This document shows, piece by piece, positions 24,895-33,105 of a stretch of DNA of 49,153 nt. Under the pieces are notes generated by a model. That model was not told where the DNA came from, searched no databases, and saw only the letters and a program-made list of their open reading frames with translations. The stretch spans positions 1 through 49,153 of the forward strand of contig ONRP01000015.1 of the NCBI GenBank assembly GCA_900320245.1, in the 5' to 3' direction. The position numbers and the translations under genes were made by a program. The stretch is from an uncultured Prevotellaceae bacterium (lineage in GTDB: Bacteria > Bacteroidota > Bacteroidia > Bacteroidales > Muribaculaceae). How positions within the stretch are numbered: position 1 is the stretch's first letter; every line of letters begins with the position of its first letter.

Positions 24895-26379
24895 ATGGAT
24901 CGAGCGCTCATATTCGTGACCTTGGGCTTCGCGTCGCTGTTCTTCTTTGCACGCGAGGGCTCCCGCCTGTCACGTGAGCGCTTGAGCGAAATCATTATCG
25001 CCATCTACACCTTCTCGCTTTGCTTTGCCCGTCTTTTCCTGCCTATCATCAGGGGCGACGGCGAGCCTTGCGGCACGTTCACCACGAGCATGGCCATCTG
25101 GCCCTTCTATGCCTTATCTATCTGGCTGATATGGATTGTTGCCCGCGAGAAGCAGTGGCGCATCCGTCGTCCCAATATCTGGCTGGTGCTCATTTTTACG
25201 GGTTATGCGGCCTACACGATGCTCAACCCCTATAACCTTGCCCGGCGCTCGTCGCTGGTCGAGGTTTTCTACTTGCTGTCGTTTGCCGTGTTCATCTATC
25301 TGTTTGCCAACAGTTTCTCGGTCAAGACGGTGGTGCGCGGCATCTATATGGGTTTGGCCTTTACGGTCATCCTCCACATGCTGCTGGCCATCATGTATCC
25401 TGTTCTGGGCATGGAGTCAGCCATCAAACTGTTTGACAGCGAGGCAGCGACGCGTAGCGATGACCGTGTGGGCGCCGTGGGCACCATGGGCCACCCGAAC
25501 ATCCTGGGCACCTATGCCTCCTACTATTTCATCTTCTTCTGTGCCTGTTTCATCACGGCCTATCGTCGCCGCGAGAGTGCTGTCTTTTCGGTGCTGTCGT
25601 TCCTCATCATCGTCATCAGTGCCAGCCGCAGTGCGCTGCTGGCGGCCGTGGTGGCGCTGGTGGCCATCGTGGTGTTCTATGTATACAGGCGCTACAAACT
25701 GCTCAGTTTCCAGAGCATTCTCAAGGGTATAGTCCCCTTGGGCATCTTTATAGCCCTGCTGCTGCAGGGACCCTTGAACTTCCTGTTCAACGATGTCGAG
25801 AACCTGGACGAGATGACGATGTCGCGTCTGCTGCACTACTACTGCGGCTATGAGATTTTCATGGACCACCCGCTGGTGGGCGTGGGCGTGAACACCCACT
25901 TGGTGTATCTCGTCGAGAACGGCTCGGCGGTGATGTTTGAGCAGGTGTTCGACATGACCGACATCTGGCAGCCCGAGGAGTTCATGTTCACCAATCCCAT
26001 CCACAACATCTGGATTATCCTCATCGATGAGTTGGGACTCATCGGATTCCTGCCTGTTCTGGGCTTTGTCATCTGGTATATCGCGACCTTCAAGCGACGA
26101 ACGCGCTCGTCGCGCAACCGATATTACAACGTCATCAACATCACGGGCCTGGGCGTGGTGTTCTGCTGGCTCATTCAGGGCAGCAGTGACTGGGCACCGT
26201 TGACACCCCAGGTGCTTAACCTGTCGTTGATGTTTGTGGCATTGTCGTTGAGCCGTCACTATCCCACCGAGGAACACCCCGAATTTGAGTCGGTCGAGGC
26301 CGCCAAGCGGCGCCAACAGGCTGAGATCGAAGAAGAACAGGAGGAAGAAGAACAAACCGCAACCCCTGAACCCGCATGA
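24895..26379 (+). CDS. O-antigen ligase/polymerase family protein (Wzy-like)
   Basis: 494 residues with about 11-12 membrane segments. The central motif GTMGHPNILGTYASYY and the following large loop after ISASRSALLAAVVAL match the Wzy_C/O-antigen ligase family. In this setting (flippase, Wza, Wzc) it is most likely the polymerase that joins repeat units in the periplasm, but ligases share the fold. The C-terminus is a charged, Glu-rich cytosolic tail (about 465-494). Its stop overlaps the next ATG as ATGA (26376-26379). Confidence 0.87.
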   Translation: MDRALIFVTLGFASLFFFAREGSRLSRERLSEIIIAIYTFSLCFARLFLPIIRGDGEPCGTFTTSMAIWPFYALSIWLIWIVAREKQWRIRRPNIWLVLIFTGYAAYTMLNPYNLARRSSLVEVFYLLSFAVFIYLFANSFSVKTVVRGIYMGLAFTVILHMLLAIMYPVLGMESAIKLFDSEAATRSDDRVGAVGTMGHPNILGTYASYYFIFFCACFITAYRRRESAVFSVLSFLIIVISASRSALLAAVVALVAIVVFYVYRRYKLLSFQSILKGIVPLGIFIALLLQGPLNFLFNDVENLDEMTMSRLLHYYCGYEIFMDHPLVGVGVNTHLVYLVENGSAVMFEQVFDMTDIWQPEEFMFTNPIHNIWIILIDELGLIGFLPVLGFVIWYIATFKRRTRSSRNRYYNVINITGLGVVFCWLIQGSSDWAPLTPQVLNLSLMFVALSLSRHYPTEEHPEFESVEAAKRRQQAEIEEEQEEEEQTATPEPA

Positions 26380-27497
26380 GAACCCCGTCGCAGCACATAT
26401 TGTTCATTGCGACCGAGTATGCGGCAGGCATGCGCCCCTATGCCGACACGATTATCCATAGCCTGTGGCAGCAGGGTGACCATGTGCTGATTGTCGCCAA
26501 GGACGACACGGTCAAGCACGACTTTGACGACTTGCCTGCCGACAGCGTCACCTGGGTCGATTATCCGGTCTCAAAACTCAAGAAACTGGCTTTCCGTTTC
26601 AGGCCTTCCCGATTAATACGTAAGATTGAGGAATTGGTGACCGAACATGGTCTCCAACTCATCTATTGCCTCACGGGGGAACTGGTCCTTGCCGGCAGTT
26701 GCAAGCGGCTGCAGCATCTGGCCCCGCTGCTCTACACCATCCACGATGCTGTGGGGCATGACTCCAAGTTCGACGGTCCGGTTTCATGGCTCAAGCACCA
26801 TTTGCTCGTGGCATGGCCGCAGAGCCGCCTGATCAGGATGACGCGCTACCAGGTCACCAACAGCAAGCCGCAGCAGCAACTGGTCAAGGAGCGCTATCCT
26901 TACCACAAGGTGTATTATGCCCCATTCCCGACGTTGGTTACCGAGGTTATCGCCAGCGGCGATGCCCGTGTCCCTGAACTCGAAGGGGCCGCTGACGGCT
27001 ATATCCTCTTCTTCGGCAACCTGCAACTCTACAAGGGTGTGCACCTGCTCTATGAGGCCTACCTGTCGCATCCTGAACTGCAGGCCCGTCCCTTGGTTAT
27101 CGCAGGTTCGGGATACATCTATTTCAAGCGGGAGAGTGATGAGTCCGGCGTCACCTTTATCAACCGGTTTGTCGATGACGCGGAACTCAAAGACCTGTTC
27201 TCGCGTGCCACCGTGGTCGTTTATCCTTATATATCGGCCACCCAGAGCGGCGTGCCGAGCATCGCCAGTTACTTCGATAAACCGATGGTGCTGAGCGACT
27301 TGCCCTTCTTCCGTCAGACCTGTGAGGGATACGGAGGCGTAACATATTTTGCCAACGGTGACATTGATGAACTGGCTGCCGCCATCACCCGGTCAATGCA
27401 GTCGCCCTCCTCGACCCGCACTCTCTATGAGCAGGTTTACAGCAGCGAAGCGATGTGCCGGGGCTTGAATGAGATTATTGGCAGCATTTTTGCATAG
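26376..27497 (+). CDS. Family GT4 glycosyltransferase
   Basis: 373 residues, cytosolic GT-B fold. C-terminal Rossmann half: ILFFGNLQLYKGVHLLYEAY, LVIAGSGY, VVVYPYISATQSGVPSIASY, which correspond to the nucleotide-sugar site and the E/x7/E region of GT4, although the second Glu position is replaced here (ATQSGVPSIAS). N-terminal half: IEELVTEHGLQLIYCL. It probably adds one sugar to the lipid-linked repeat unit; donor and acceptor are unknown. Translationally coupled to the Wzy-like gene. Confidence 0.87.
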   Translation: MRTPSQHILFIATEYAAGMRPYADTIIHSLWQQGDHVLIVAKDDTVKHDFDDLPADSVTWVDYPVSKLKKLAFRFRPSRLIRKIEELVTEHGLQLIYCLTGELVLAGSCKRLQHLAPLLYTIHDAVGHDSKFDGPVSWLKHHLLVAWPQSRLIRMTRYQVTNSKPQQQLVKERYPYHKVYYAPFPTLVTEVIASGDARVPELEGAADGYILFFGNLQLYKGVHLLYEAYLSHPELQARPLVIAGSGYIYFKRESDESGVTFINRFVDDAELKDLFSRATVVVYPYISATQSGVPSIASYFDKPMVLSDLPFFRQTCEGYGGVTYFANGDIDELAAAITRSMQSPSSTRTLYEQVYSSEAMCRGLNEIIGSIFA

Positions 27498-27527
27498 CGA
27501 TAATAGAAAACCTTTAAATAATTGACA

Positions 27528-29225
27528 ATGATGAAACGATACACCACATACCTCAGCATCCTAGCGGTCATGTTGCTCATGGCCCCCATGGCTCAGGCGC
27601 GGACGGTCTATATCGATGTGAACGCTATCAAGGGCGATTTGACCGAGGGACTGCGCAACCGTTGTAAACAGGTAGCAGCCAAAGACACGGCTGTGCTGGC
27701 GTTTGGTGCGGGCACCTACACCATCAACGGCACCATCCAGTGCTGGTGCAACGCTGTCATCAAGGGGCAGGGACGCGACAAGACCACTGTCATTCTCGAC
27801 AAGGGAACTGACCGCAACGGCTTTAAAGCGCTTATGGACGATACCTTCTTCAAGATTGCCGGTCGCCCCGACCAAACAGTTTCTCTTGAAGTGTATGGCC
27901 TAACCTTTAGGCTTAAAGACCACAAGGGCATTTGGTGGAGCGATTCACGTTGCCATGTCGTGAAAGTGCATCATGGTGATGGCGTGAACATCCATAATGT
28001 GGACAGTTATATGCAGAACGCCATCATTACCAATTATGACTTGCATGTTTGTTCTAATGTCAACGTAACAAATTGTATCATAAGTAATTTTAACAACTGT
28101 AGCGATGGCGGCAACTTGTGGCTGCGCGGCGAGATGCACAATGTAGTGATTGCTCATAACACTTTCTACAAGTATGGCAAGGATGAGGCCTTGGCTGTGT
28201 ATGACCGCGTGGTGGACAACTACAATGGCTATATTCGCGGTGCTGCCGTGCGGGAGAACATCTTAATCGAGGACAATGTGTTTCACTATGGTGGCTATGA
28301 CAAAGCCGACAAGGATAAGTCCCAGATCAATCACATGATTGTCTCGTTGTTTACCGACGACCTGAATAGCAAGGATTGTTGCACGACGCGCAACTTCAGT
28401 TTCAGGAACAACAAATTCTTTATCAATGACCTGTGTACACGATGCATGTACATCAGTTTTAATCCTGCCGATGCCCATGAGAACATCATTGTTGAGAACA
28501 ACGAGATTCAGCACTCGAGGCTTAATAGCGATTATCGCTATTACAGGCAGGACATTGAGGTCAATGACTTGAGTTCTAGTAAGGACACCGTACGCATTAT
28601 TGGCAATATGGTGAAGAATAAGAATCTGGTGCTGACCCCTTCGGACTCACAGGGCTATAGTTTCCTGCTCATTCAGGGCGGCAATGTTCTGCTTAGTGGT
28701 AACAAAATCGTTAACGAGATGACCACTAACCCTGCCGATGGCAAGAGCACAGGCATACAACTCGTGTGGTGTGGAGCCGAGGGTGGATCGGTAACCTTGC
28801 GTGACAACGTGTGTAAGGGGCTTAAGTTCATCGCCACTGTGGGCGCTGGCAGTGGTACCAAGAAGTTCACACTCAATGCGACGAACAACTATTTTGATGG
28901 AGATACTCGTGTTTATTGCCACAAGATCAATGAACTTAATCTCAATTTTACTGGCAATACACTGGTAAGCAACGACATGAGTTTCTTCTTACAGGAATTT
29001 GCACCGCGTGGTCAGTTAATCTTTAATAATAACGTTGTGACCGTCAAGCCTGGTAATGGTCAACTCATGACCCATTGGGGAAAGACATCGACCGACCAGA
29101 TGCGTTTTGAACGACTTGAAGTGAGAGGCAATGTCTTCAATGGTGTGAAAAACGAGCAGACCATGCTCAAGAACTTTACCAACACCCGTAAGCGCAAAGT
29201 CTCCTCGAACAAATTCTCGTATTAA
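27528..29225 (+). CDS. Secreted right-handed beta-helix protein in the EPS locus
   Basis: 565 residues from ATG 27528 (27531 also possible). Signal peptide about 1-24 (ending AQA-R). The rest has the pattern of parallel beta-helix proteins: many short strands with Asn ladders and turns (IIEGN-like repeats such as VNVTNCIISNFNNC, ENILIEDNVFHYGG, ENIIVENNEIQHS, GNVLLSGNKIVNE). This fold is used by polysaccharide lyases, epimerases and galacturonan hydrolases; no catalytic set can be named with safety. Its place between two GT genes suggests it acts on the EPS outside the cytosol. The gene looks richer in A/T than its neighbours, which hints at separate origin. It lies 30 bases after the GT4 gene and 6 bases before the next. 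Confidence 0.75.
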   Translation: MMKRYTTYLSILAVMLLMAPMAQARTVYIDVNAIKGDLTEGLRNRCKQVAAKDTAVLAFGAGTYTINGTIQCWCNAVIKGQGRDKTTVILDKGTDRNGFKALMDDTFFKIAGRPDQTVSLEVYGLTFRLKDHKGIWWSDSRCHVVKVHHGDGVNIHNVDSYMQNAIITNYDLHVCSNVNVTNCIISNFNNCSDGGNLWLRGEMHNVVIAHNTFYKYGKDEALAVYDRVVDNYNGYIRGAAVRENILIEDNVFHYGGYDKADKDKSQINHMIVSLFTDDLNSKDCCTTRNFSFRNNKFFINDLCTRCMYISFNPADAHENIIVENNEIQHSRLNSDYRYYRQDIEVNDLSSSKDTVRIIGNMVKNKNLVLTPSDSQGYSFLLIQGGNVLLSGNKIVNEMTTNPADGKSTGIQLVWCGAEGGSVTLRDNVCKGLKFIATVGAGSGTKKFTLNATNNYFDGDTRVYCHKINELNLNFTGNTLVSNDMSFFLQEFAPRGQLIFNNNVVTVKPGNGQLMTHWGKTSTDQMRFERLEVRGNVFNGVKNEQTMLKNFTNTRKRKVSSNKFSY

Positions 29226-29231
29226 TTGTCA

Positions 29232-30326
29232 ATGAAGGTTCTGATCATCAACTGCATACTCTCGACAGCCGAGCATGGTGTCATCAAGCGCAAGGAGTCT
29301 ATCAGCGATTGCATGATCAGTAACTTTGCGCGCGGTTTCATCGAGTTGGGGCATAGCGTCACCCTGTTGGCGTCCGAGGAGTTCCGTCCTACAGGCGAGG
29401 ACGAGGACCTGCCCTTCGAGGTCGTGTATTTCCCCTCACGGCTGCCGCAGGTGTTCAAGCCCAGCCTGCTGCCTTGGCCCAAGGGAATGCGTAGGTGGAT
29501 GAAGGCCCGTGCTGCCGATTATGACCTGGTGATTGCCAGCGAGTCGTTCCAGATTTCCTCGCTCATCGCTGCCCGTGTCTGTCCGTCGCGCCTGCTCCTC
29601 TGGCAGGAGATGGACCGCCACCAGCGGCTTCTGTTCAAGTTGCCGTCCAAGTTCTGGTACAACGTCGTTGTGCCCATGTTCATGGGCCATGTCACTATAG
29701 TCCCCCGCAGCCTGCCCGCCCAGCGTTTCACACGCCGGTACAGCCGTCATGTGAGTGACACGATAGTGGATCACGGCACCGATGCCCATACCCTTTACCC
29801 CTGTGACGAGGTCGACAAGGCCTTCGTCGTCGTCTCACAACTAGTGGAGCGCAAGCAGGTGGACCGAATCATCAAAAAGTTTGCCCGCCTTGTCAGCCAG
29901 GAGGCCTATCGGGACTACCGCCTGGATATCATTGGTGACGGCGACAAGGCCGAGGAACTGAAGCACTTGGCATCGGCACTGGGCGTTGAAGACAATGTGG
30001 TTTTCCATGGTTTCCTCTACCATGAGCAACTGGCGGCGCCGTTGCGCCGTGCGCTTGCTTTGCTTGTGGATACCAGCAGCGACTTAAATATGGTGACCAT
30101 TGCCGAGGCCATCACCAGCGGCACACCTGTGGTGACCAATACCAAGCCCTCAACGGCCTCGTTTATTGCGGCTAACGGCTTGGGTATTGCCCGTGATGAC
30201 TGGGATGAGACCGACCTGATGAAGGTCATTGATAAGTATGACAAGATGCATGAGGCCTGTATCCGGGAGGGCCGCGAACTGACTAATGTGGCCTGTGCCC
30301 GTAAGATGATTGCTATCGCACAATAG
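29232..30326 (+). CDS. Family GT4 glycosyltransferase
   Basis: 364 residues from ATG 29232 (the TTG at 29226 is rejected). GT-B fold: N-terminal VLIINCILSTAEHGVIKRKESISDCMISNFARGFIELGHSV; C-terminal FVVVSQLVERKQVDRIIKKF, YRLDIIGDGDKAEELKHLA, VVFHGFLYHEQL, and the donor-site region DLNMVTIAEAITSGTPVV with the second Glu of the GT4 motif. Cytosolic; transfers a sugar during repeat-unit assembly; specificity unknown. It begins 6 bases after the beta-helix gene. Confidence 0.9.
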   Translation: MKVLIINCILSTAEHGVIKRKESISDCMISNFARGFIELGHSVTLLASEEFRPTGEDEDLPFEVVYFPSRLPQVFKPSLLPWPKGMRRWMKARAADYDLVIASESFQISSLIAARVCPSRLLLWQEMDRHQRLLFKLPSKFWYNVVVPMFMGHVTIVPRSLPAQRFTRRYSRHVSDTIVDHGTDAHTLYPCDEVDKAFVVVSQLVERKQVDRIIKKFARLVSQEAYRDYRLDIIGDGDKAEELKHLASALGVEDNVVFHGFLYHEQLAAPLRRALALLVDTSSDLNMVTIAEAITSGTPVVTNTKPSTASFIAANGLGIARDDWDETDLMKVIDKYDKMHEACIREGRELTNVACARKMIAIAQ

Positions 30327-30344
30327 AGAAAGGAATCTAACACA

Positions 30345-31820
30345 ATGAAACAATTACTCAGCGCAATCCTACTGATTCTCGGCACGCAACTGGCGGCCCA
30401 TGCCCAGGGTGGCCTGCGGCCGCGTGGTGATGTGAACTGTGACTGGGAGGTGACCATTGCCGATATCAACACGCTGGTCGACTCGGTCATGTCGGGGGTC
30501 CGATATCACTCTTTCTACAGTTATGCAGCCGACATCAATGGAGATCAGGAAATCACCATCGCCGATGTCAATCTCTTGATTGATGCCATTTTCGGTCACG
30601 AACTGCCGCCGATGCCCACATATTCTGGCGCCATGCCCGTGATGTATATCAACACTGAGGGGCATCGCAACATCGACAGCAAGGAGGAGTACCTGCATGC
30701 TGACTGGTGGCTTGACAACATGGGAATTGAGGGTGTGGAGCCCTTAGGTTCGCCCGATCAGCCGTTGGGGTTGCAGATTAAGGGGCGTGGTAACTATACA
30801 TGGACTTTGAGCAAGAAGCCATTCCGTATCAAGTTAGATACCAAGGAAAAACTCTTGGGAATGGAGAAGAACCGTCATTTTTGCTTGTTAGCCAGTGACT
30901 TCTGGACAGCCACATTGGGTTTTGAACTGAGCCGCCGCATTGGGCTTGCCTATACCCCTGCTGCCGAGCCTGTCGAAGTAGTGCTTAATGGACAATATAT
31001 AGGTCTGTATCTCCTGACTGAGAAAATTCGCGTGGACAATCATCGTGTCAACATTACCGAGCAGGCAAGTGGAGACACTGTGGCGAGCAATATCACTGGC
31101 GGGTGGCTCCTTGAGATTGATAATCACCCTGACGAAAACCAATTTGGCTTGATGGAGGGTAATGGTAATTGGCTGGCAGTCAAGTATCATAGTCCTGATA
31201 GCCTCTCGCAGGAACAGTTATCCTATATAGTAAATTTTCTAGAGAAAACCGATAGTGCCATTTACAGTGGAGCACAAGCCGTAACACCCTGGAGTGATTA
31301 CATTGATATGGATACTCTGGCCTGTTTCTATATCGTGAACGAGGTTGCCGATGAAATTGAGTCGTTCACTAACAGTTTGTTTTTGCACAAGCAGCGTGGC
31401 GACAGCACCAAGTTGTTGTTTGGACCCGTGTGGGATTTTGGTTGCTCGTTTGGACGTCCACAATCACCCACACCCTGTTTCATCTATGAGAATACAGCCG
31501 AGAATTTTAAACCGCATTGGTTGGAGAGTATGATCAAAAATAGGATCTTTCAACAGTGTGTGCGTTCTCATTGGAATCGATTCTACCCACAGAGTCTAGT
31601 ATCCATTGTAGACTATATGGACGCTTGGGTTGAGCGCATTGCACCTGCCGTTGAAAAGGAATTAATTCGCTGGCCAGAATATAGTTATGACCATAATATC
31701 AAATACCTTCACACTCATCGTTACAAGCCATCATTGAAGGCCAAAGTAGACTGGCTGCAGTCCCAATGGGGAATGCCGGATGTTGTTGACCCTGAAGGGC
31801 CAGAAGTGATTACAAGATAA
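30345..31820 (+). CDS. Secreted CotH-family kinase-like protein with N-terminal dockerin
   Basis: 491 residues. Signal peptide 1-20 (ending AHA-Q). Two dockerin-like half-repeats follow (about 28-84: DVNCDWEVTIADINTLV and DINGDQEITIADVNLLI), keeping the D1, N3, D5 and D12 calcium positions but with W or Q in place of Gly6. The CotH domain fills about 100-470: KGRGNYTW and KKPFRIKLD (nucleotide loop), RHFCLLASDFW, D336 in the NEVADE segment and D364 in FGPVWDFG. These two Asp sites correspond to those needed for kinase activity in spore-coat CotH. CotH proteins are atypical secreted kinases; a glycan or protein target is unknown. Last gene of the plus-strand EPS block, 3 bases from the end of the convergent GT gene. 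The 3' two thirds look A/T-richer than neighbours. Confidence 0.85.
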   Translation: MKQLLSAILLILGTQLAAHAQGGLRPRGDVNCDWEVTIADINTLVDSVMSGVRYHSFYSYAADINGDQEITIADVNLLIDAIFGHELPPMPTYSGAMPVMYINTEGHRNIDSKEEYLHADWWLDNMGIEGVEPLGSPDQPLGLQIKGRGNYTWTLSKKPFRIKLDTKEKLLGMEKNRHFCLLASDFWTATLGFELSRRIGLAYTPAAEPVEVVLNGQYIGLYLLTEKIRVDNHRVNITEQASGDTVASNITGGWLLEIDNHPDENQFGLMEGNGNWLAVKYHSPDSLSQEQLSYIVNFLEKTDSAIYSGAQAVTPWSDYIDMDTLACFYIVNEVADEIESFTNSLFLHKQRGDSTKLLFGPVWDFGCSFGRPQSPTPCFIYENTAENFKPHWLESMIKNRIFQQCVRSHWNRFYPQSLVSIVDYMDAWVERIAPAVEKELIRWPEYSYDHNIKYLHTHRYKPSLKAKVDWLQSQWGMPDVVDPEGPEVITR

Positions 31821-31823
31821 AGG

Positions 31824-32891
31824 TCAGTTGGGGATGAGTTGCTGGCGGGTATCCGCTGCGATGGTTTTCCAGTCGTATTTCTCGAGGTCGTAATGCTGCG
31901 GCTCGGCGGGGGTGTCGAGCAGGCGGGTGAGAGCGGTGCACAGGGCGTCGACGTCCTGCACGGCGAAATAACTCTGCTCGGGCAGGTCGACCTGGCGTGT
32001 GCCGGGGATGTCACTGCACACGATGGGCAGGCCGTAGGCCATCGCCTCGAGCATCACCATCGGGAAACCCTCGTTGACCGACGGCAGGACAAAGCAGCGG
32101 GCATGGCTGTAGAGTTGGCGCAGGTCCTCGCCTGTGGTGAATCCCGTGAAAATGACTTTCTTTCCGGTATCCAGTTTTTCCAGTTGTTGACGGTATGAAC
32201 TGTCGTGGTCGCTGGCGCCCGCGATGACGACCTGCTGGACCTGTGGCAGGCGGTTGGCGGCCTGGACAAGGTATTCCAGCCCCTTCTCGGGCGTGAGGCG
32301 TCCCACGGCGAGCAGGTATTCACCCTGATGGATGCCGTGCTTGTCAAGGAACGATGTCGAGTCGCTACGGGTCACGGCGTCGATGCCGTTAGGGATAAAG
32401 ACGCTCTTGTCGAGGGCTCCGCACTTTTCCATCTGATACTTGTTGACGAAGATGACGCGGTTGCTGCAGTGGAGAGAGATTTTCTCGCACTGTCGCAGCA
32501 GCCAGCGCGCGGGCGCGTTCCACTTGCTGTGCTCGTAGTTGGGGCTGTGGTAGGTCAGCACCACGGGCAGGCCCATCAGGCGCACCAGCGGGGCAAACAT
32601 GCCCGGCCCGATGTTGTGGATGTGCACCACGTCGGGGCGGTGGAACATGATGTGCATCACGCTCAAGAAGGTGTGCCACACCGCCTCAAAACCCTTGACG
32701 CGGGTCGAGGGCAGGTCGATGTATTCGATGTTAGGGAACGATTGCGACGACTGCTCTGTGAGGTAGGCGCGGCGGCGGTAGAGGCGCACCTTGACGTCGT
32801 CCATGTGGGTATAAAGGTGGTAACTGTGAGCCTCAACGCCCCCCTGGATGCCAGGGAAGCCGCGCGTCCCGATCACCGCTACCGTCTTCAT
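31824..32891 (-). CDS. Family GT4 glycosyltransferase
   Basis: 355 residues. N-terminal VAVIGTRGFPGIQGGVEAHSYHL (family of rhamnosyl- and related GT4 enzymes with a GG-E loop); C-terminal LLAVGRLTPEKGLEYLVQA, VVIAGASD, VIFTGFTTGEDL, and the ExFGxxxxE-type region NEGFPMVMLEAMAYGLP with both Glu residues. Cytosolic. It is convergent with the CotH gene at only 3 bases, so no terminator separates them; transcripts must run into each other. Upstream lie short GGTTACAGGTTA repeats, and no promoter could be picked out. Confidence 0.9.
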   Translation of the reverse strand: MKTVAVIGTRGFPGIQGGVEAHSYHLYTHMDDVKVRLYRRRAYLTEQSSQSFPNIEYIDLPSTRVKGFEAVWHTFLSVMHIMFHRPDVVHIHNIGPGMFAPLVRLMGLPVVLTYHSPNYEHSKWNAPARWLLRQCEKISLHCSNRVIFVNKYQMEKCGALDKSVFIPNGIDAVTRSDSTSFLDKHGIHQGEYLLAVGRLTPEKGLEYLVQAANRLPQVQQVVIAGASDHDSSYRQQLEKLDTGKKVIFTGFTTGEDLRQLYSHARCFVLPSVNEGFPMVMLEAMAYGLPIVCSDIPGTRQVDLPEQSYFAVQDVDALCTALTRLLDTPAEPQHYDLEKYDWKTIAADTRQQLIPN

Positions 32892-32892
32892 A

Positions 32893-32998
32893 GTGAACAG
32901 TTAGTAGTTAAAAGGTTACAGGTTAAAGGTTACAGGTTAAAGTTGAAAGGTTACAGGTTATAGGTTAAGGGTTACAGGTTAGTGGTTAGAGGTTAAAG
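32893..32998. repeat. Tandem GGTTACAGGTTA repeats
   Basis: The 14-base unit AGGTTACAGGTTAA occurs twice in perfect tandem (32913-32926, 32927-32940), with further copies at 32948-32960 and 32969-32981 and degenerate units (GGTTAGAGGTTAAAG) after them. Located just upstream of the GT4 gene starting at 32891. No spacers, so not a CRISPR array. Confidence 0.8.
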
Positions 32999-33035
32999 AT
33001 GATGGTTTACTGACGAAAGAAGAATGTGGATACCC

Positions 33036-33104
33036 ATCTCTTATCTTTTATCTTTTATCTTTTATCTGTTATCTCTTAACTATTAACTGTTAACTGTTAA
33101 CTGA
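33036..33104. repeat. TTATCTTT and TTAACTG short tandem repeats after the radical SAM gene
   Basis: Read on the minus strand, the stop at 33106 is followed by CAGTTAACAGTTAACAGTT, then AGATAAAAGATAAA-type units. The first part is the same family as the post-stop repeats at 104-139 and 1467-1503. Between 32999 and 33035 nothing is recognised. Confidence 0.75.
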
Positions 33105-33105
33105 A

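Noticed and set aside
32893-33104. Possible CRISPR array in the repeat-rich gap
   Set aside because: Units are 7-14 bases, directly joined and degenerate, with no spacers of even length and no cas genes.
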